From NCBI GenBank assembly GCA_914767715.1, contig OU612069.1, positions 22,625,387-22,689,386 of the forward strand: 64,000 nucleotides of DNA. The letters are read 5' to 3'. Both the position numbers and the translations under genes were made by a program. The first letter of the stretch is position 1, and each line of letters starts with the position of its first letter. This stretch comes from Membranipora membranacea. Lineage: Eukaryota; Bryozoa; Gymnolaemata; Cheilostomatida; Membraniporidae. This document shows, piece after piece, positions 48,216 to 59,866 of this stretch. Below the pieces are notes generated by a model. The model did no database searches. It saw only the letters and a list, made by a program, of their open reading frames with translations, and had not been told where the DNA came from.

Positions 48216-49651
48216 GTAACCGAGTAATTTTTTAAATAATAAATAAATCATTTAAATTTATACAATCTCAGTGAAGGTTATTTGACTTGTGTTAGTTAGG
48301 ACATCATCACTGCACATCAGTTGGAACCCTTTAGTATGTATGCTTATAAGAATGCTTTGCCTCTATTTCATTTTTTCAAAAAGATCTACACACCACTTGT
48401 AAAGCTTTTTCAGAGCAGCTTGCCTGAGTTTCAGATGTATAACATGAAAGCTGTTTGCTGTGTATTTCAAACCAGCTTCGCTAATTTTCAACAGATGACC
48501 CCCATAGTGGCATCATATACCATTTGACATATTCTAAATACCTAACTTTTACCTAGAGGTGCTTTGAACTTTCCCACTTTACAAGTATTGCAGGAATCGT
48601 TGACGACCCAAAAATGATTTGAACTGCCGCTACATAATATTTCAAAATTTAGGGGGGCAAGGTTACAGAAGATAGTGCAATGTGTAATGTGGCAGTAACT
48701 TTGTCAAAACCTGCTCACAATTGTTTGTTAAATTTCAAAACCCTCTCACCAGAGATGTTAACATGAAATAACTTTTTTTTACTGGGTGTGTAATAATGCT
48801 AGGACGAACCCCCCTGGAGTAAGGTAATAACCAAAATAAAAATAAATAATCTCCATAAATAATGATAATAATAACCAGAGTGACTATTTGTATCTTTGGT
48901 TACAGAGTATTGCTTAGCCTCGCTTGACAGTTCCTTATATAAAAAATATTAAATTGGGATTCGGGATAGTTTACAGATAGGGGAAAATTTATAATAGGCC
49001 TGTAGCTGTTGCAAAACTGCTTACAATATTGTAAAGTGTCCCGAGGTTGTTTTCGTGCTGGAGGCAGTTTACAATACTACACTGATAAGTGAAAGCTACG
49101 TAAATTGATAAGATTAAATTTTGCCAAAGTAAGCTGTGTCTCAGTAAACACCTAGCAGAATGATGTCTTTCCTGATAAGTTCAAGGTTAAAACTTAATGT
49201 GGTCACATGGTGTGGTGTAGAAGAAGCTAACATGTTGCATTACGATGTATTACGTTGAGGCAGGAATTTGTTGAAATTATTGGAATTCCAGGTTGATAGA
49301 ACTTTTAACATACCAAACTCTTTGATGCATGCATTTAATGGCTACAATGTACAGTTTAATCTGCCCTGATCATTTTCAACGAGATTAGCTTATTGAATTT
49401 GAACAAGATTCTCACAGTGTCTATTTGCCAATTTTTACCTTTCACTTGACATCAACATCTTAGCCAAGCATAATTGGATGTATTGTTGGTATTCAAGTTA
49501 TTTACCCATGAAGTCATAATCAAGATAAGCCAGTCAGAATGTTAATTTTGTTTACACTGGCATTCATAGGCAACCTTCACAGAACTTATAAAGTACCAGT
49601 AGGTCTAAAAATGGACAACCCTGTGAGTAAACACACAGATTATCATATAAT

Positions 49652-49804
49652 GCTGGCTCAACTCTTGAAGTTGACCAAGAAGCACGGAAAATCAATGAAA
49701 CATTGTTGCAAATACTGGAGAATAAGGGCGCCCGGGATTTTAAGGTTTTTTTGCGAGGCAATCTCATTCTTGGCATAATAACTCTGTACATTGATGAGCT
49801 TTGA
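49652..49804 (+). pseudogene. CARD-like coding fragment
   Basis: An open segment of 50 codons reads AGSTLEVDQEARKINETLLQ, then ILENKGARDFKVFL, then a short tail to a stop at 49802-49804. The pattern (x)LLxxLxxKGxxxFxxFL matches helices 4-5 of caspase-recruitment domains, where LLDxLxxKGxxAFxxF is typical. The frame has no start codon of its own, and the upstream open sequence is in another frame. It is therefore a relic, or an exon whose partners I cannot find. The match is from memory of the family pattern, not a search. Confidence 0.35.
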
Positions 49805-51429
49805 AGCAGAGTTTGGTGAAATAATTTGATCAAAGTATACAAATGGAATTTGGACAATTATCTAGTAGTTTGCATAAAAGGTGTGACAGCACTAAACCTC
49901 TATGCCGCACACTGAGCGGTTACTAGGGCGAATTGACGAGACTTTTAATCGCACACCAGCATCTTTATTGCTCTCTCAAACAACACACCCTAAACTGTGT
50001 ACAAACTATCTCTTATATAGATATAAAAAAATGTAAAAACAGGACATCATATGATATCAATGAATTGCAAAAACTAGGTAATAGCAAAGCGACAATTAAT
50101 TGGCTCACAGTCATCAAGACAGGCAAAGTGTAATCCGCACCAGGACACAGCCCATTATTTGGTCATTACTACTGTAGTAAACGTCTATTAAAATGTCATT
50201 ATTTCTGCCACTGGGAGTGAATAAGAAATGGTTATTATTATGTGACATTTCCAGTCACGGCCAGAACGGTCACCGTCATGACCTGATACATGACAGGTGA
50301 TGGCTGTTACTAAGGTTACAACTTCCCGCCCCCACCCCCCACTCTTCTGTCAAAGAATGATCATGATTTCACTTCCACCAAAACAACCATCATTATAAAA
50401 ATGTATATTCGCGAAATTAAAAACTCACCGCATTCATTATCAGCAGCAAAAGACAGGAAGTTAGGTCAGCTTGCAATGACTCCTGTCTCTGATTGATATG
50501 TCATGATGACTTGTAACAAGTACAATGGAATGGGTGTGAAGGATCAGCAAACAGTGTTAATTATACTTAATTGGACAATTTAAAATTTTGACAACAAGGA
50601 TATCAATAATTATTTAATTATGCCTGTTATTGGCTAACCTCCCTGTTTGTGGCACTCAAGCTGACAGATTAAAGTTTATTACTTTAAACGGTGTTGCCAC
50701 TAGTCTTAGTCTAACATTTTAATACTCTCTGTACTAGTGCCAACACCTACTAAGGAACTATCATCCAAGAGTGAGAGAGAAAAATGCCAAAATTGCTTCC
50801 TGTACACTATTTATTACTGAGATGGCTGAGAATGATAAAGTATAACATCAAGAGCTCCTTTGTAGACAGGTAATAATAATATATACCAGGCTTACAATAG
50901 TTGATTTACCTGTGCCTCCCTCAGCCCACATACCATAACATTCAGAGCTTACTCCATGCTCAGAGCATCTTTGGCTAACGAATAGAAATAGCTGAGAGCC
51001 ATTCACTCTCAATAATCACAAGGAGCGTAGTTTAGACTATGCCAATATTCAGTACTCATACTACTTGCTGTGACACCATGTATGTGTTTTTTTAGCATCA
51101 GTCAGCATATTTTCAGAAGTCAGTGGTTCTGTGGAAAATATGGCCTCATTCACATATCACTTCTCTCCACTTAGGCATGTAGGACAATTGTAACAAAGTA
51201 ATTCCTCGCTCAACTGGTGAGCGATGTTATAAATTTTTATTAGTAGCAAAGTTTTCTGATAATTCCGCTATCATAGTTTAGCTGATGTATTCTATTTATG
51301 CAGTTGCTGCCAATATTAACAGATTGCACAAAATATAACATAGGGTATGGTACAACCAATGAACTGAGGGAGTTCATTGGTACAACACAGAAGAGTTGAA
51401 CATAATTATTTTGTTCCACCATGATGAAA

Positions 51430-51510
51430 CGAAAAGAAAAGATTTGCCCCAGCGAGGATTGAACCTTGGCCTCCCGCGTTATAGACTTTGATGCTACCTT
51501 GCACAGCAAT
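51430..51510 (-). repeat. tRNA-derived fragment
   Basis: Read on the minus strand, GGTAGCATCAAAGTC is followed by a GCGGGAGG stretch and the T-arm AAGGTTCAATCCTCGC with GGGGCA. This looks like the 3' two thirds of a tRNA with a good B box. The acceptor stem and 5' D arm are not intact, so it is a SINE head or tRNA relic, not a working tRNA gene. Confidence 0.5.
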
Positions 51511-52346
51511 ATCTATTCATTACAGCAGATCTTGCCTGGTCATCTAAATACAAACTCATTGAATACAATGTCAATCCAATTATATAATATTGACTAGAAC
51601 TGTAAAGGCTTATACTATAACTATACAAATAGCAATAATGAATGTAATTTATTCAGCAGGCAGGGTTAATTACACAATAATGATTGCTGGTTTGGTAATG
51701 ATATATGGGTCAGTTTCGGACAATTCTAGAATTGTACAGAATTGTCCAACAATTCTTGGGTATGAAACGCAGTGCAATATTCCATCATTATTCCCATATC
51801 AATATGGCCTGATGAGGTAATGTGAATTCCATGTCATTGTTTGCAAGCCTGCATGGACTTAGCAACTTAACTATTGCATGACATGACAAAATTCTATCTT
51901 AGGCACGACCTTTGATATGAATTCATGGAATAGTGGTAAAATACACACTATGGCTTTTTGTGGAGAAATTTCTTCAGTATATAACTTTGTGTCAGTAATC
52001 GGATTAAGCTGAAATCTTTAACGTAAGCATTGACTAACGTCCGGGTAACGACCTTGAATAACACAGATCATCTATTTGACAAATGTTTACAAGAGTTCAG
52101 CTGTAGCATTACAGAACTTTTTTTACCAATCGAAGATGAAAAATTCTTTCCAGCAATCATACATAAATTGCTATATGCTTGATCAGGATCAGATTTATTC
52201 CCCTAATCCTAAGTATTTTTCTTCACAAAACATATCCTGTTTGACTAAAAGATAAACTCAGCTCAGTTCAACAAACCAACTCGCAATCATGACATTTCTA
52301 TGTTTGTTTCTATTTTTTGTCATTTTTTGAATTAGCAATGCGCCCC

Positions 52347-52436
52347 AAGCCCGGCATAATTAAGCCCAGCATAGTTAAGCCCAGCATAGTAAAGCTCGGC
52401 ATAGTAAAGCTCGGCATAGTTAAGCTTGGCATAGTT
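52347..52436. repeat. 15-bp tandem repeat x 6
   Basis: Six contiguous 15-bp units of AAGCCCAGCATAGTT and close variants. The short open frame across it (IVKPSIVKLGIVK pattern) is a by-product of the unit being five codons long. Confidence 0.92.
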
Positions 52437-55171
52437 AATTATTCATCAATGACCCAGCACCTGAATCTGAAAACTCTATTAAATCTTCTTGCTTGGAGTG
52501 TTAAACATTACCTAACTTTAAGATGGTGAAGGAGAAATCTGCTTTAAAACCTTGACTTTGGTAACTGCTTGCCATATGAAACCAGAGGTCAACAAGTTAA
52601 CTATGATAGAATTCCTTTTGTTATCTGTACACTTTTAAGAAAACCTCTATTAATAAATAAATAAATAATAAACACGGAGTAATTCTATTGCAACATGTGG
52701 TCACCCTGAGAGAAACAAACAAATATATCTACCCTAGAACTGTTTCACAAGATCCACAGTTACAGATTAACCTGCTGATATTTAGAAGTTGAGAAACAAA
52801 CAGAGCCCACAGACACGCTCTACTGCTACAGTGCTCTACTGGATAATGCAAGTCGCACAGGAGGGATAACTCAGCTAGCAGATCCTGGCGACATACAGAT
52901 TATAAGATTATAGGAATTTTTTCAGTCATCAGGATATAATATACACAGTCATTGTGACCTGACAATACTAGTTTTCAGATTCATGTGAATGATTATTGTA
53001 ACTGCTCTCCTAGATTTACAATGAAGTTTTGTACAGGTGCATGTTTAGTGTAGTTTATCTGTATCTCACTAGCAAACTGGCAATACCAGTAACTCCAGAA
53101 ACAATTTGATATAAACATTTATTAAAATACCGTGTGATTAGTCTGATTCAAGTAGGTATACATGAAACATGATTGAAATGGAATGGTATTGTCATAGTAG
53201 ATATGCAAACCTGATTAGATCAATGACAAGATTTTAAATGATGAGCTGCTATGATTAAAAGTAAAGGAAAAATAATGTAAACATAACATACCATTTCACC
53301 CGTTCCAGGAAAGAGTTAATATATAATATGAAGTCTATTTTATGTACAGTTTGTATATCAAGATTAGAATAAAATGAGACATGCACTTATAGAACCTTTG
53401 AGGCTTTGAGGCTAGAATAGATTCATTGGCCAAAACGCTTCAATTTATAGTAAAAGGGACAAAAACAAGTGCTGAAAATTGTATGTAAAAAAGGGTATTC
53501 AATGTTATTGCAATATGTTATAACACAAAGGCAGCGGTGGTTTCATGTGTCCAGTTATTTTATGTAGCATTGTTTGTAGCAGTTGTTAACAACTACTTTT
53601 GTTAAGGAATATTTAGCTATTAAAACTTTGGGTTGTAAGACGGATTTGTTCTGTGGTTATGCGCCGTGGCTTTGAATATATTGGCAGCAAGGTGACGGTA
53701 AACTTGTGAGCTGTTTAGGAAATTTTACTAGGATAATCAGATGTATAAGTAATTACATTAATAGCACTCAATAGCCCTAATTCATTGGCACAAGGGAATT
53801 GGATAAGATAAATTATTATTCAATATAATTTTGAAATCACATAACTTACATCTCTAACAACGCAACTTATCCAGATAAAATGTGACACTAGCCATAATAA
53901 CTGGCAAACAATCCAAATCCAAACATGTTCTCAGCAGCGTTTCTAATTGCACATGGTACATAAGCCATTCTGTTCACCCCTGAAGTCTTGATAATTAGTT
54001 GTCAGCGAATTAAATTCTTCTCATGGAACGGGAATATTATCATGACATCATCCATTTAGAGCACTCAACACAGGGACAGGTCTGGTATTGATCTGATTGG
54101 CTATCCCTACTAGCATGAAAAATATAGCCTGGGAAATTGACTTGTTTACAAAACTGAAAATAAAATGCCTTCAACATTGATGCATTCTGCGCATGCTCAG
54201 CTCTGGGCATGAGCTGATCTCTGCAAAATTGAGTCTCGGAATTCGGAAGCCATCTGATTGGCTACCTGCTCTGGTGACATACTCCCCAAAGCGTGCGGAT
54301 TTGTTATTAATAGTTATCCTTTCTTGTCATTATTAGCTGATTATGATTGACAGTTTATGCAGGGGATATCCCAATTCCCCTTTCCAAAGTTGCAATCAGA
54401 ACCCAAACTAAACTCATTGTTCTTGCACATGCGCAAATTCAAGTCACGCATGATGCATACTTAGCCTTACGACACCTGCTTTGTGGTAATGCTAGCCTAG
54501 TTTATCAGTGATCTACATGCCCAGTCAGATCACGAGAGTCAGTATGACATTGATATTTTGGGCTTTTCTAGAATGCTACTAAGGACTGGCTATTTTTGCA
54601 AACCCTAGTTCGGCAAAAGAAAGCTAATGATGCTATTCCAGATATTGAATTCAATGTTAATTGTCATTTATAATCCTCATCTCACAATATAACTTTTTTA
54701 TCAGTAATTCGAGACCAACTGAGTGACTGCCAGTATTTGACCACAGAACCAGGGGATCCCACAGGATTATTTTTTTTAAATCAAAATCTTGCTGGACGAT
54801 AGCTATAAAAGCTTTTTCAAAATGGACCTTAAACGGACACCAAAACCCAAATGTACAATTGGAAACTTGAATCGAGCGAGATCACTATAGTTGACAAATT
54901 CAGCAGTTCGTTATGACCAAATTGATGGTAGTTTTGCTTATATTATTGCAAAATGTTATCAATTGATAGAGCAGTATGCATCTGTGTCTCAATGCTTTAT
55001 ATATCCTGTCTAGGTATTTTAATATAAGGTCTAAATTTAAAACCGCTTTCATCACAATTATAAGGCTTTCTCTAGAATCGAAACATAGTTAAACGACTCT
55101 CGATTGTCAGATATATTTCTCATTCGCTAACCAACTCTGATGTTTAGTTGCCATATTTGTGATATATGTGA

Positions 55172-55552
55172 TATGGCATCGAGTAAAATAATAAAAGATT
55201 CTGCTTCGATGACCGGCCAGGTAGCTGTTGTAGACATGACTGAAGGAGGTTCGAGTTTTCTTAACAATTTTGGGTAATTGAGTCTACAAGACTTTCAACA
55301 AACTCAGATTAGCATTCAGCAGAAAACCAAGAGCTTGGTACTTGATAGCCCAGGTTTTTCCTCAAATGAGTTCTAGAATACTTCTTATTGACAAACAGAT
55401 GGTATCACAATGTACCTCGCATTCCCAAAATCTATCAGGTGATAGGCGTGACAGGAGGAGATGAGGAAATAGTCATTGCTGTGGAGGCTATTCACCCACA
55501 AGGACATATCATTATCAACCTCAGTAAGAACGTTAAAATTTGTCTTGTCATG
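55172..55552 (+). other. Exon-like coding scraps, unrecognised
   Basis: An ATG at 55172 opens MASSKIIKDSASMTGQ and continues to LNNFG before a stop. A second open stretch, from about 55402 after AAACAG, reads WYHNVPRIPKIYQVIGV then GGDEEIVIAVEAIHPQG and meets a possible donor GTAAGA near 55526. The amino-acid composition looks coding-like, but the pieces are in different frames with stops between them. This may be a degraded gene or exons of an unseen one. I do not recognise the family. Confidence 0.25.
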
Positions 55553-55640
55553 ACGTAAGTTGTAAAGTGACCAAGCAAAGATCTGTTAACACTCACAGGA
55601 TATATAATTTAACGCAGTGAAATCTCAATAAAGTCGACCA

Positions 55641-55876
55641 TAATGATGAAATAATTTTGTCTTGTCATGAACAATAATTTTTAGTCTGGGTACAGCTGTG
55701 AATCGCTGACATTCACAGGGAATCCACAACCCTCATTAATGTTATAATGAAAGAATATTAATGATGAAATAATTTTGTCTTGTCATGAACAATAATTTTT
55801 AGTCTGGGTACAGCTGTGAATCGCTGACATTCACAGGGAATCCACAACCCTCATTAATGTTATAATGAAAGAATAT
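55641..55876. repeat. 118-bp tandem duplication, identical copies
   Basis: Copies at 55641-55758 and 55759-55876 appear identical by eye. About 15 bases of a third unit (TAATGATGAAATAAT) follow. It lies about 200 bp upstream of the lectin gene. Identity implies a recent event or an assembly artefact. Confidence 0.92.
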
Positions 55877-55974
55877 TAATGATGAAATAATGGACTCTGC
55901 GGCTTACCCACCATGGAACTTCTATGCTACACTTGAGAGACCAGTATGGCGATGTAACACTTGAGGAGTGATCA

Positions 55975-55980
55975 TATATA
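55975..55980 (+). promoter_or_regulatory. Possible TATA box of the lectin gene
   Basis: TATATA within CATATATAATT lies 92 bp before the lectin start codon, which would leave a 5' untranslated region of about 60-65 nt. Position and sequence fit, but AT-rich DNA makes chance matches common. Confidence 0.35.
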
Positions 55981-56071
55981 ATTGAGGTGCAGGGTATATC
56001 TTGTCATTGCAGCATTATCCTTGCGATAGATTAGTAGTTCTCTAGAAGCCACTAGTCACTTAGCATTCACT

Positions 56072-57501
56072 ATGTTTGCTGTTGCTCTTACCGTTTTGTT
56101 GGCCGTGCAGCTTGCCCCAGTTTCAGGTAAGTCTATAACATAAGTATATGATTATAACTAAAGCTGTTCTGACAATGATTTAATTTGGTCATGATTTATA
56201 CACCCAAAAATGAGATAATACCGTTTCACCATTTTGGTCTTTGTTAACATATTCAGATGTTTTGGTTAATCAGTATAGTTTTATGTTGATTGCCCCTTCT
56301 ATTCCATTGATCAAAAGAAAATACAGTGCAGATGCAGTTTGATATTGATATTTGGTACGAAAACAAACTAATATGTGTTATTAGCAGTAATTTCTAAACT
56401 TTAAACTTGATGTGTTTGATTTCTTATAGCCACCAAATGTGAGCATCCCTTCAAGAAAGTAGGTGAATCCTGCCTGCTGTACAGTGTGGAAAAGCAGCAA
56501 TTTGATCAGGCCAAAGAGGACTGTATAGGTTACGGCGGCAAAATTGTGACACCAGAGACAGCAGAAAGAAGGAAGGACCTGAAGAAGTTTGTCAAAACCA
56601 ACGGGGTAACAGGTATGTTGAATATACTAATTAATTATATGAATGAATACATTATACGTAACTTTCCAATGAATTGCTTATAAGGAGGCCAATCAGAGCC
56701 AATGTATTTTTGGCCAAAGTCTAACTAGGCATCTAAACATATTTTGAATGCTCTTTTTTTTTAATATGAACTTCTTTATCTTCCATCCAAAACATAACCA
56801 GTTAAGTTAGAACTTAGTCCCTATTAATTGATCATTTAGAGGGGAACATGGACCTTGAATGTAATGTATGATTACCACTATGAATTCATTTAATTTCAAA
56901 CCTGCTTTCTTTGTGCATATTGGTCTTTAGGCTGTGATCCAAGCATTATTTATTATTTTCAATTGATCAATACACCAAACATAATTTTCAAATATGTTGG
57001 CAGTTAGCAAATCATTGGGTGCTTCATTTCAAATGATTGATCTAGATATAGATTTTTGGCGCGCTCTGTTATTTCAAATGCAGTGACTTTGTGCGTTCAA
57101 CCCAAGCTGATATTACTTGATGCACAGCATCACTCAATGAACCTTTAATGCATTGCGAGGAAACTCTGTTTGGCCTTATCCTCAACCTTGCTGTATGTGT
57201 GATTGCTTACAAGTGCTTAAATATATACTACAATGTTTGTTCTTTCGTTATTCCAGGTGATGAATTTGAATACATTGGTGGTAAGGAGATACATAAGATA
57301 TTCAAATGGCAAGGATTCAGTACAGAAGCATTCTTTGACAGAGACGATCCACATGCCTTCGCTGATATCAAATCTTCATTTAGAAGTGGTGAACCAGACA
57401 ACACCAACGGGAATGAGCAGTGTGTATGTGTGAAGCAAGACGGATTATGGAATGATTGTAAATGTTCTGCTAAGAGGTATTTCATCTGTGAGAAGAGATA
57501 A
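56072..57501 (+). CDS. Secreted C-type lectin, single domain, 3 exons
   Basis: Predicted secreted carbohydrate-binding protein of 160 residues. Exons: 56072-56126, 56430-56612, 57257-57501; both junctions are phase 1. Signal peptide: MFAVALTVLLAVQLAPVS (1-18). The C-type lectin domain spans about 22-157: Cys22, then Cys33 in GESCLLYSVEKQQFDQAKED, Cys51, Cys135 and the final Cys157 in YFICEKR. The long-loop sugar motif is EPD (125-127), a variant of the EPN/QPD class, and WND (144-146) supplies further calcium ligands, so calcium-dependent sugar binding is plausible. Extra cysteines at 137, 147 and 149 suggest a non-standard disulfide. The central WIGL motif of the family is replaced by YIGGKE (85-90). 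It stands alone on this strand, next to a P450 relic in opposite orientation. A role in innate immunity is usual for such proteins but is inference here. Confidence 0.92.
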
Positions 57502-57623
57502 GCCACTGGTACCAACTACCGACCAACAAACCAACCAATGCTGAATAATATCATGTTTTGATCATTAATCATGCAAGTTATTGTGACTAATGTTGCTTTC
57601 AATCTTGTATTGATTTGAATAGC

Positions 57624-57639
57624 AATAAATGATAATAAA
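57624..57639 (+). terminator. Polyadenylation signals of the lectin gene
   Basis: Two AATAAA hexamers at 57624-57629 and 57634-57639, about 125 nt past the stop codon, are suitable for 3' end formation. Confidence 0.6.
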
Positions 57640-57829
57640 GTACACAGCACAGAAAAATAGAAATAGATACTGTTAATTGTGTCTGTTATTGGAGGACATA
57701 TAATAATTGCAGACTCTCAATAACATAAAGAACTCATTGCTTCCTCACAAAAAGACTCACTTCCATTAATACTCTCGATACCCTGTGAAAGCATGTGATA
57801 CAGTGTGAGAAACCTTGATGTTTGTTTCT

Positions 57830-57985
57830 TTTAATTTCGGCATCAGTATGGGCCTATGGACTGTATCCTAATGAGCATTTAAAGTCTTTCCTGACACCAC
57901 CGTCATCCGCCAGGAATTGAACATGGGACCTCGCGAATGAATGAATAAATGAATGAATGCCTTATCCATTGCACCACGGCCACAC
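57830..57985 (-). repeat. tRNA-derived SINE-like element with (ATTC)n in the anticodon arm
   Basis: On the minus strand, GGCCGTGGTGCAATGGATAAGGC resembles the acceptor and D arm of a tRNA-Arg-like gene (A box TGGTGCAATGGATAAGG). The anticodon arm is replaced by about 24 bases of ATTC/ATTT repeats. GAGGTCCCATGTTCAATTCC then supplies a T arm with B box. About 70 bases of unrelated body follow. It is not a functional tRNA. Confidence 0.6.
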
Positions 57986-58107
57986 ACTTAATTGTTTCCT
58001 CACATAGTCAGATCATATCCTCTTGTTTGACAAATTACGCCTATATCCCCCATCAGTTCCCATTCATCCTGGGCAGCTCAGCGCGCTTTTCGACCTGATC
58101 AAAACCT

Positions 58108-58160
58108 AGATCAAGCATGATTCAATTTGCCTTCATATGGGTTTTGAGCCGTCGGCATAA
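58108..58160. repeat. GATCAAG-family repeat, left half only
   Basis: CTAGATCAAGCATGATTCAA and the following TTTGAGCCGTCGGCA match 29562-29612 almost base for base. No right arm is found, so this copy is truncated. Confidence 0.65.
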
Positions 58161-58505
58161 GGGATCATGATCTTTGTCCTATTCGTTGGAGTTATCCCAT
58201 GCCATGTGGACAGATGGTGGACACTTGATTTTTTTTTGCATTGCAGCATTTGAATGGTATCTTATTATATCGAACTCTGTATGAGGATTTCAAATTTGGA
58301 ATTTGTTTTGCAAAATTTGCCATAGGAGCTGAGAAATTTTAGAAAATGTCCACAACTTCATCAAGCTATAACTATATAGAGTTTGGGGTTGTCTCCCTTG
58401 ATCGACCAAGCAGTCTGTTTACTTTCGATTGATCAAAAACTCCAACTTCTTAATCATCGCCGGGAAAATACTAGCTGAGTAAAATAATATTTGTTATATT
58501 CATAC

Positions 58506-59866
58506 CTTTTGGAATGTGAACTCCACATATGGTCACATCTTCTTCAACTTGACGTGGGAGCGAGACCGGGGCTACCATTGCAACTCTCAGTAACTCCGTA
58601 AGAGTAGACATGGTGTAAGGTAGCTTGTGTCTGTCTGAGAAGGCCGGTCTCTTTTCACCTGAGAAAAAAGTCCTGCTGAATTAGAAATACTAATCACTGA
58701 CTTTGCCGGGCCCTGATTGGTGGGTCAACATTGAGCGCCAAAAACCTAACAATCAGCATGTTGGAAAAGCACAGGCATATCTGAGCTTTCATAGATATCA
58801 GAAAGGTAGAAAGTTGTAATGTCGACTTTGATTTTTCTCTTCGTATTTTATAGATTATTGCGAAGAGTTTAAGATAAGTTTGCGAATCTGAAGGATATGA
58901 GGTTGATGACATCTGTACATATAATAAAACTTTCCTCACCCAAATTTTGGCTGATCTCACTGTGGATACTTTCCTGAACTTCTGGGTAGCAGATCATGTA
59001 GAGAAAAGCCCAGTAGAGGGTGTAGGCTATTGTATCAGTGCTGGCCAGAAGGAGCCCTGTCACTGGTGTCTTTAGGTTAGCATCTTCATTTAAAGAATTC
59101 AATGGAATAAATAATATGTAGATGTACGTTTAAGCTGTTTACGGTGAAGTCAGCAATTATTAAAATTTTATATCTAATTGAAGGGCAGTGCGGTAAAACA
59201 ATTTTGATCCAATTTGGCTGCACTGAAGCTGCGCCCTTCAACTGGTGCAACTGGTCACATCACCGCCGCCTTTCCCCCTGTGGCGTGACCAGTTGAAGGG
59301 GAGCAAGACTGAATGCAGGCTCTTAGTTGGCACTAGAAAACTGCATGTGTTCCCATTGTCTGCAGTTGAGTGGAAACTTCAGGAAAAATTGGTCTCAGTC
59401 TGGGTTTGTTCTAGGGTCTTTCGATCTGTAGGCTTTGAGGCTAGCCGCACAGTCATGCCAACGCACAACAGTTAAAACAAATCCGCACAAGCAGAGCTTT
59501 CTAGCTCAGTGCAAACAGGAAGCCGTATCCATGATGCGTACAACTTCGCAATTTGCTCATCAATTAAAAGGCTACGTGACAGGTATAAAGTTATCAGAAA
59601 AAATCTGATGTCGTGTTGGAGTTGAAATAAGATTTGAGTCTGACTTAGGGCTTTTGACTATGCAATTTTGCCTAACTATTTCATCCTTCGAGTTGGTTTC
59701 TTAAAACAAAATATTCCACTGGCTGTATTCAGCTTGATATAATAAAATAATGAATGAACTCCGAGGGGTTGACACCGCTTATTCACATAACATGTACGTA
59801 CCAGTTAACACAGTATCAGGATCGTTTTCATTGAGCCTGATTTCTTATAAGAAGGAGTCAATGAAG
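58506..59866 (-). pseudogene. Cytochrome P450 (CYP2-like) relic
   Basis: Three exons on the minus strand match a microsomal P450 haem monooxygenase. The first (from about 59866 to 59802) reads DFIDSFL, stop (59847-59845), EIRLNENDPDTVLT. The second (59083-58940) is the I helix: VTGLLLASTDTIAYTLYWAF, then YPEVQESIHSEIS; the oxygen-activation site is ASTDT instead of the usual AGTET/AGTDT. The third (58658-58506) carries the K helix with E-x-x-R (ELLR) and the HIPKG region. All junctions are phase 1 and in register. The TAA in the first exon and the absence of the haem-cysteine exon anywhere to the left in this window mark it as decayed or truncated. An exon outside the window or a sequencing error could change this verdict. 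Confidence 0.8.
59202..59325. repeat. Hairpin repeat related to the GATCAAG family
   Basis: It opens with TTTTGATCCAATTTGGCTGC. Then CCCTTCAACTGGT and its inverse ACCAGTTGAAGGGG enclose a CG-richer loop, and GAATGCAGGCTC lies near the right end. The order resembles copies 2 and 3 of the family, but the outer arms are poorly preserved. It lies in the P450 relic. Confidence 0.45.

Larger units (their letters stand above)
46985..56071. other. Gene-poor region of about 9 kb
   Basis: I find no intact gene between the nested elements and the lectin. The region holds G-rich and AT microsatellites, a 15-bp tandem array, a tRNA-like fragment, a CARD-like coding relic, exon-like scraps and a recent 118-bp duplication, all listed separately. 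Confidence 0.5.

Noticed and set aside
52317-52529. 70-codon frame with a repeated IVKLG motif
   Set aside because: Produced by the 15-bp tandem repeat, whose unit is five codons.
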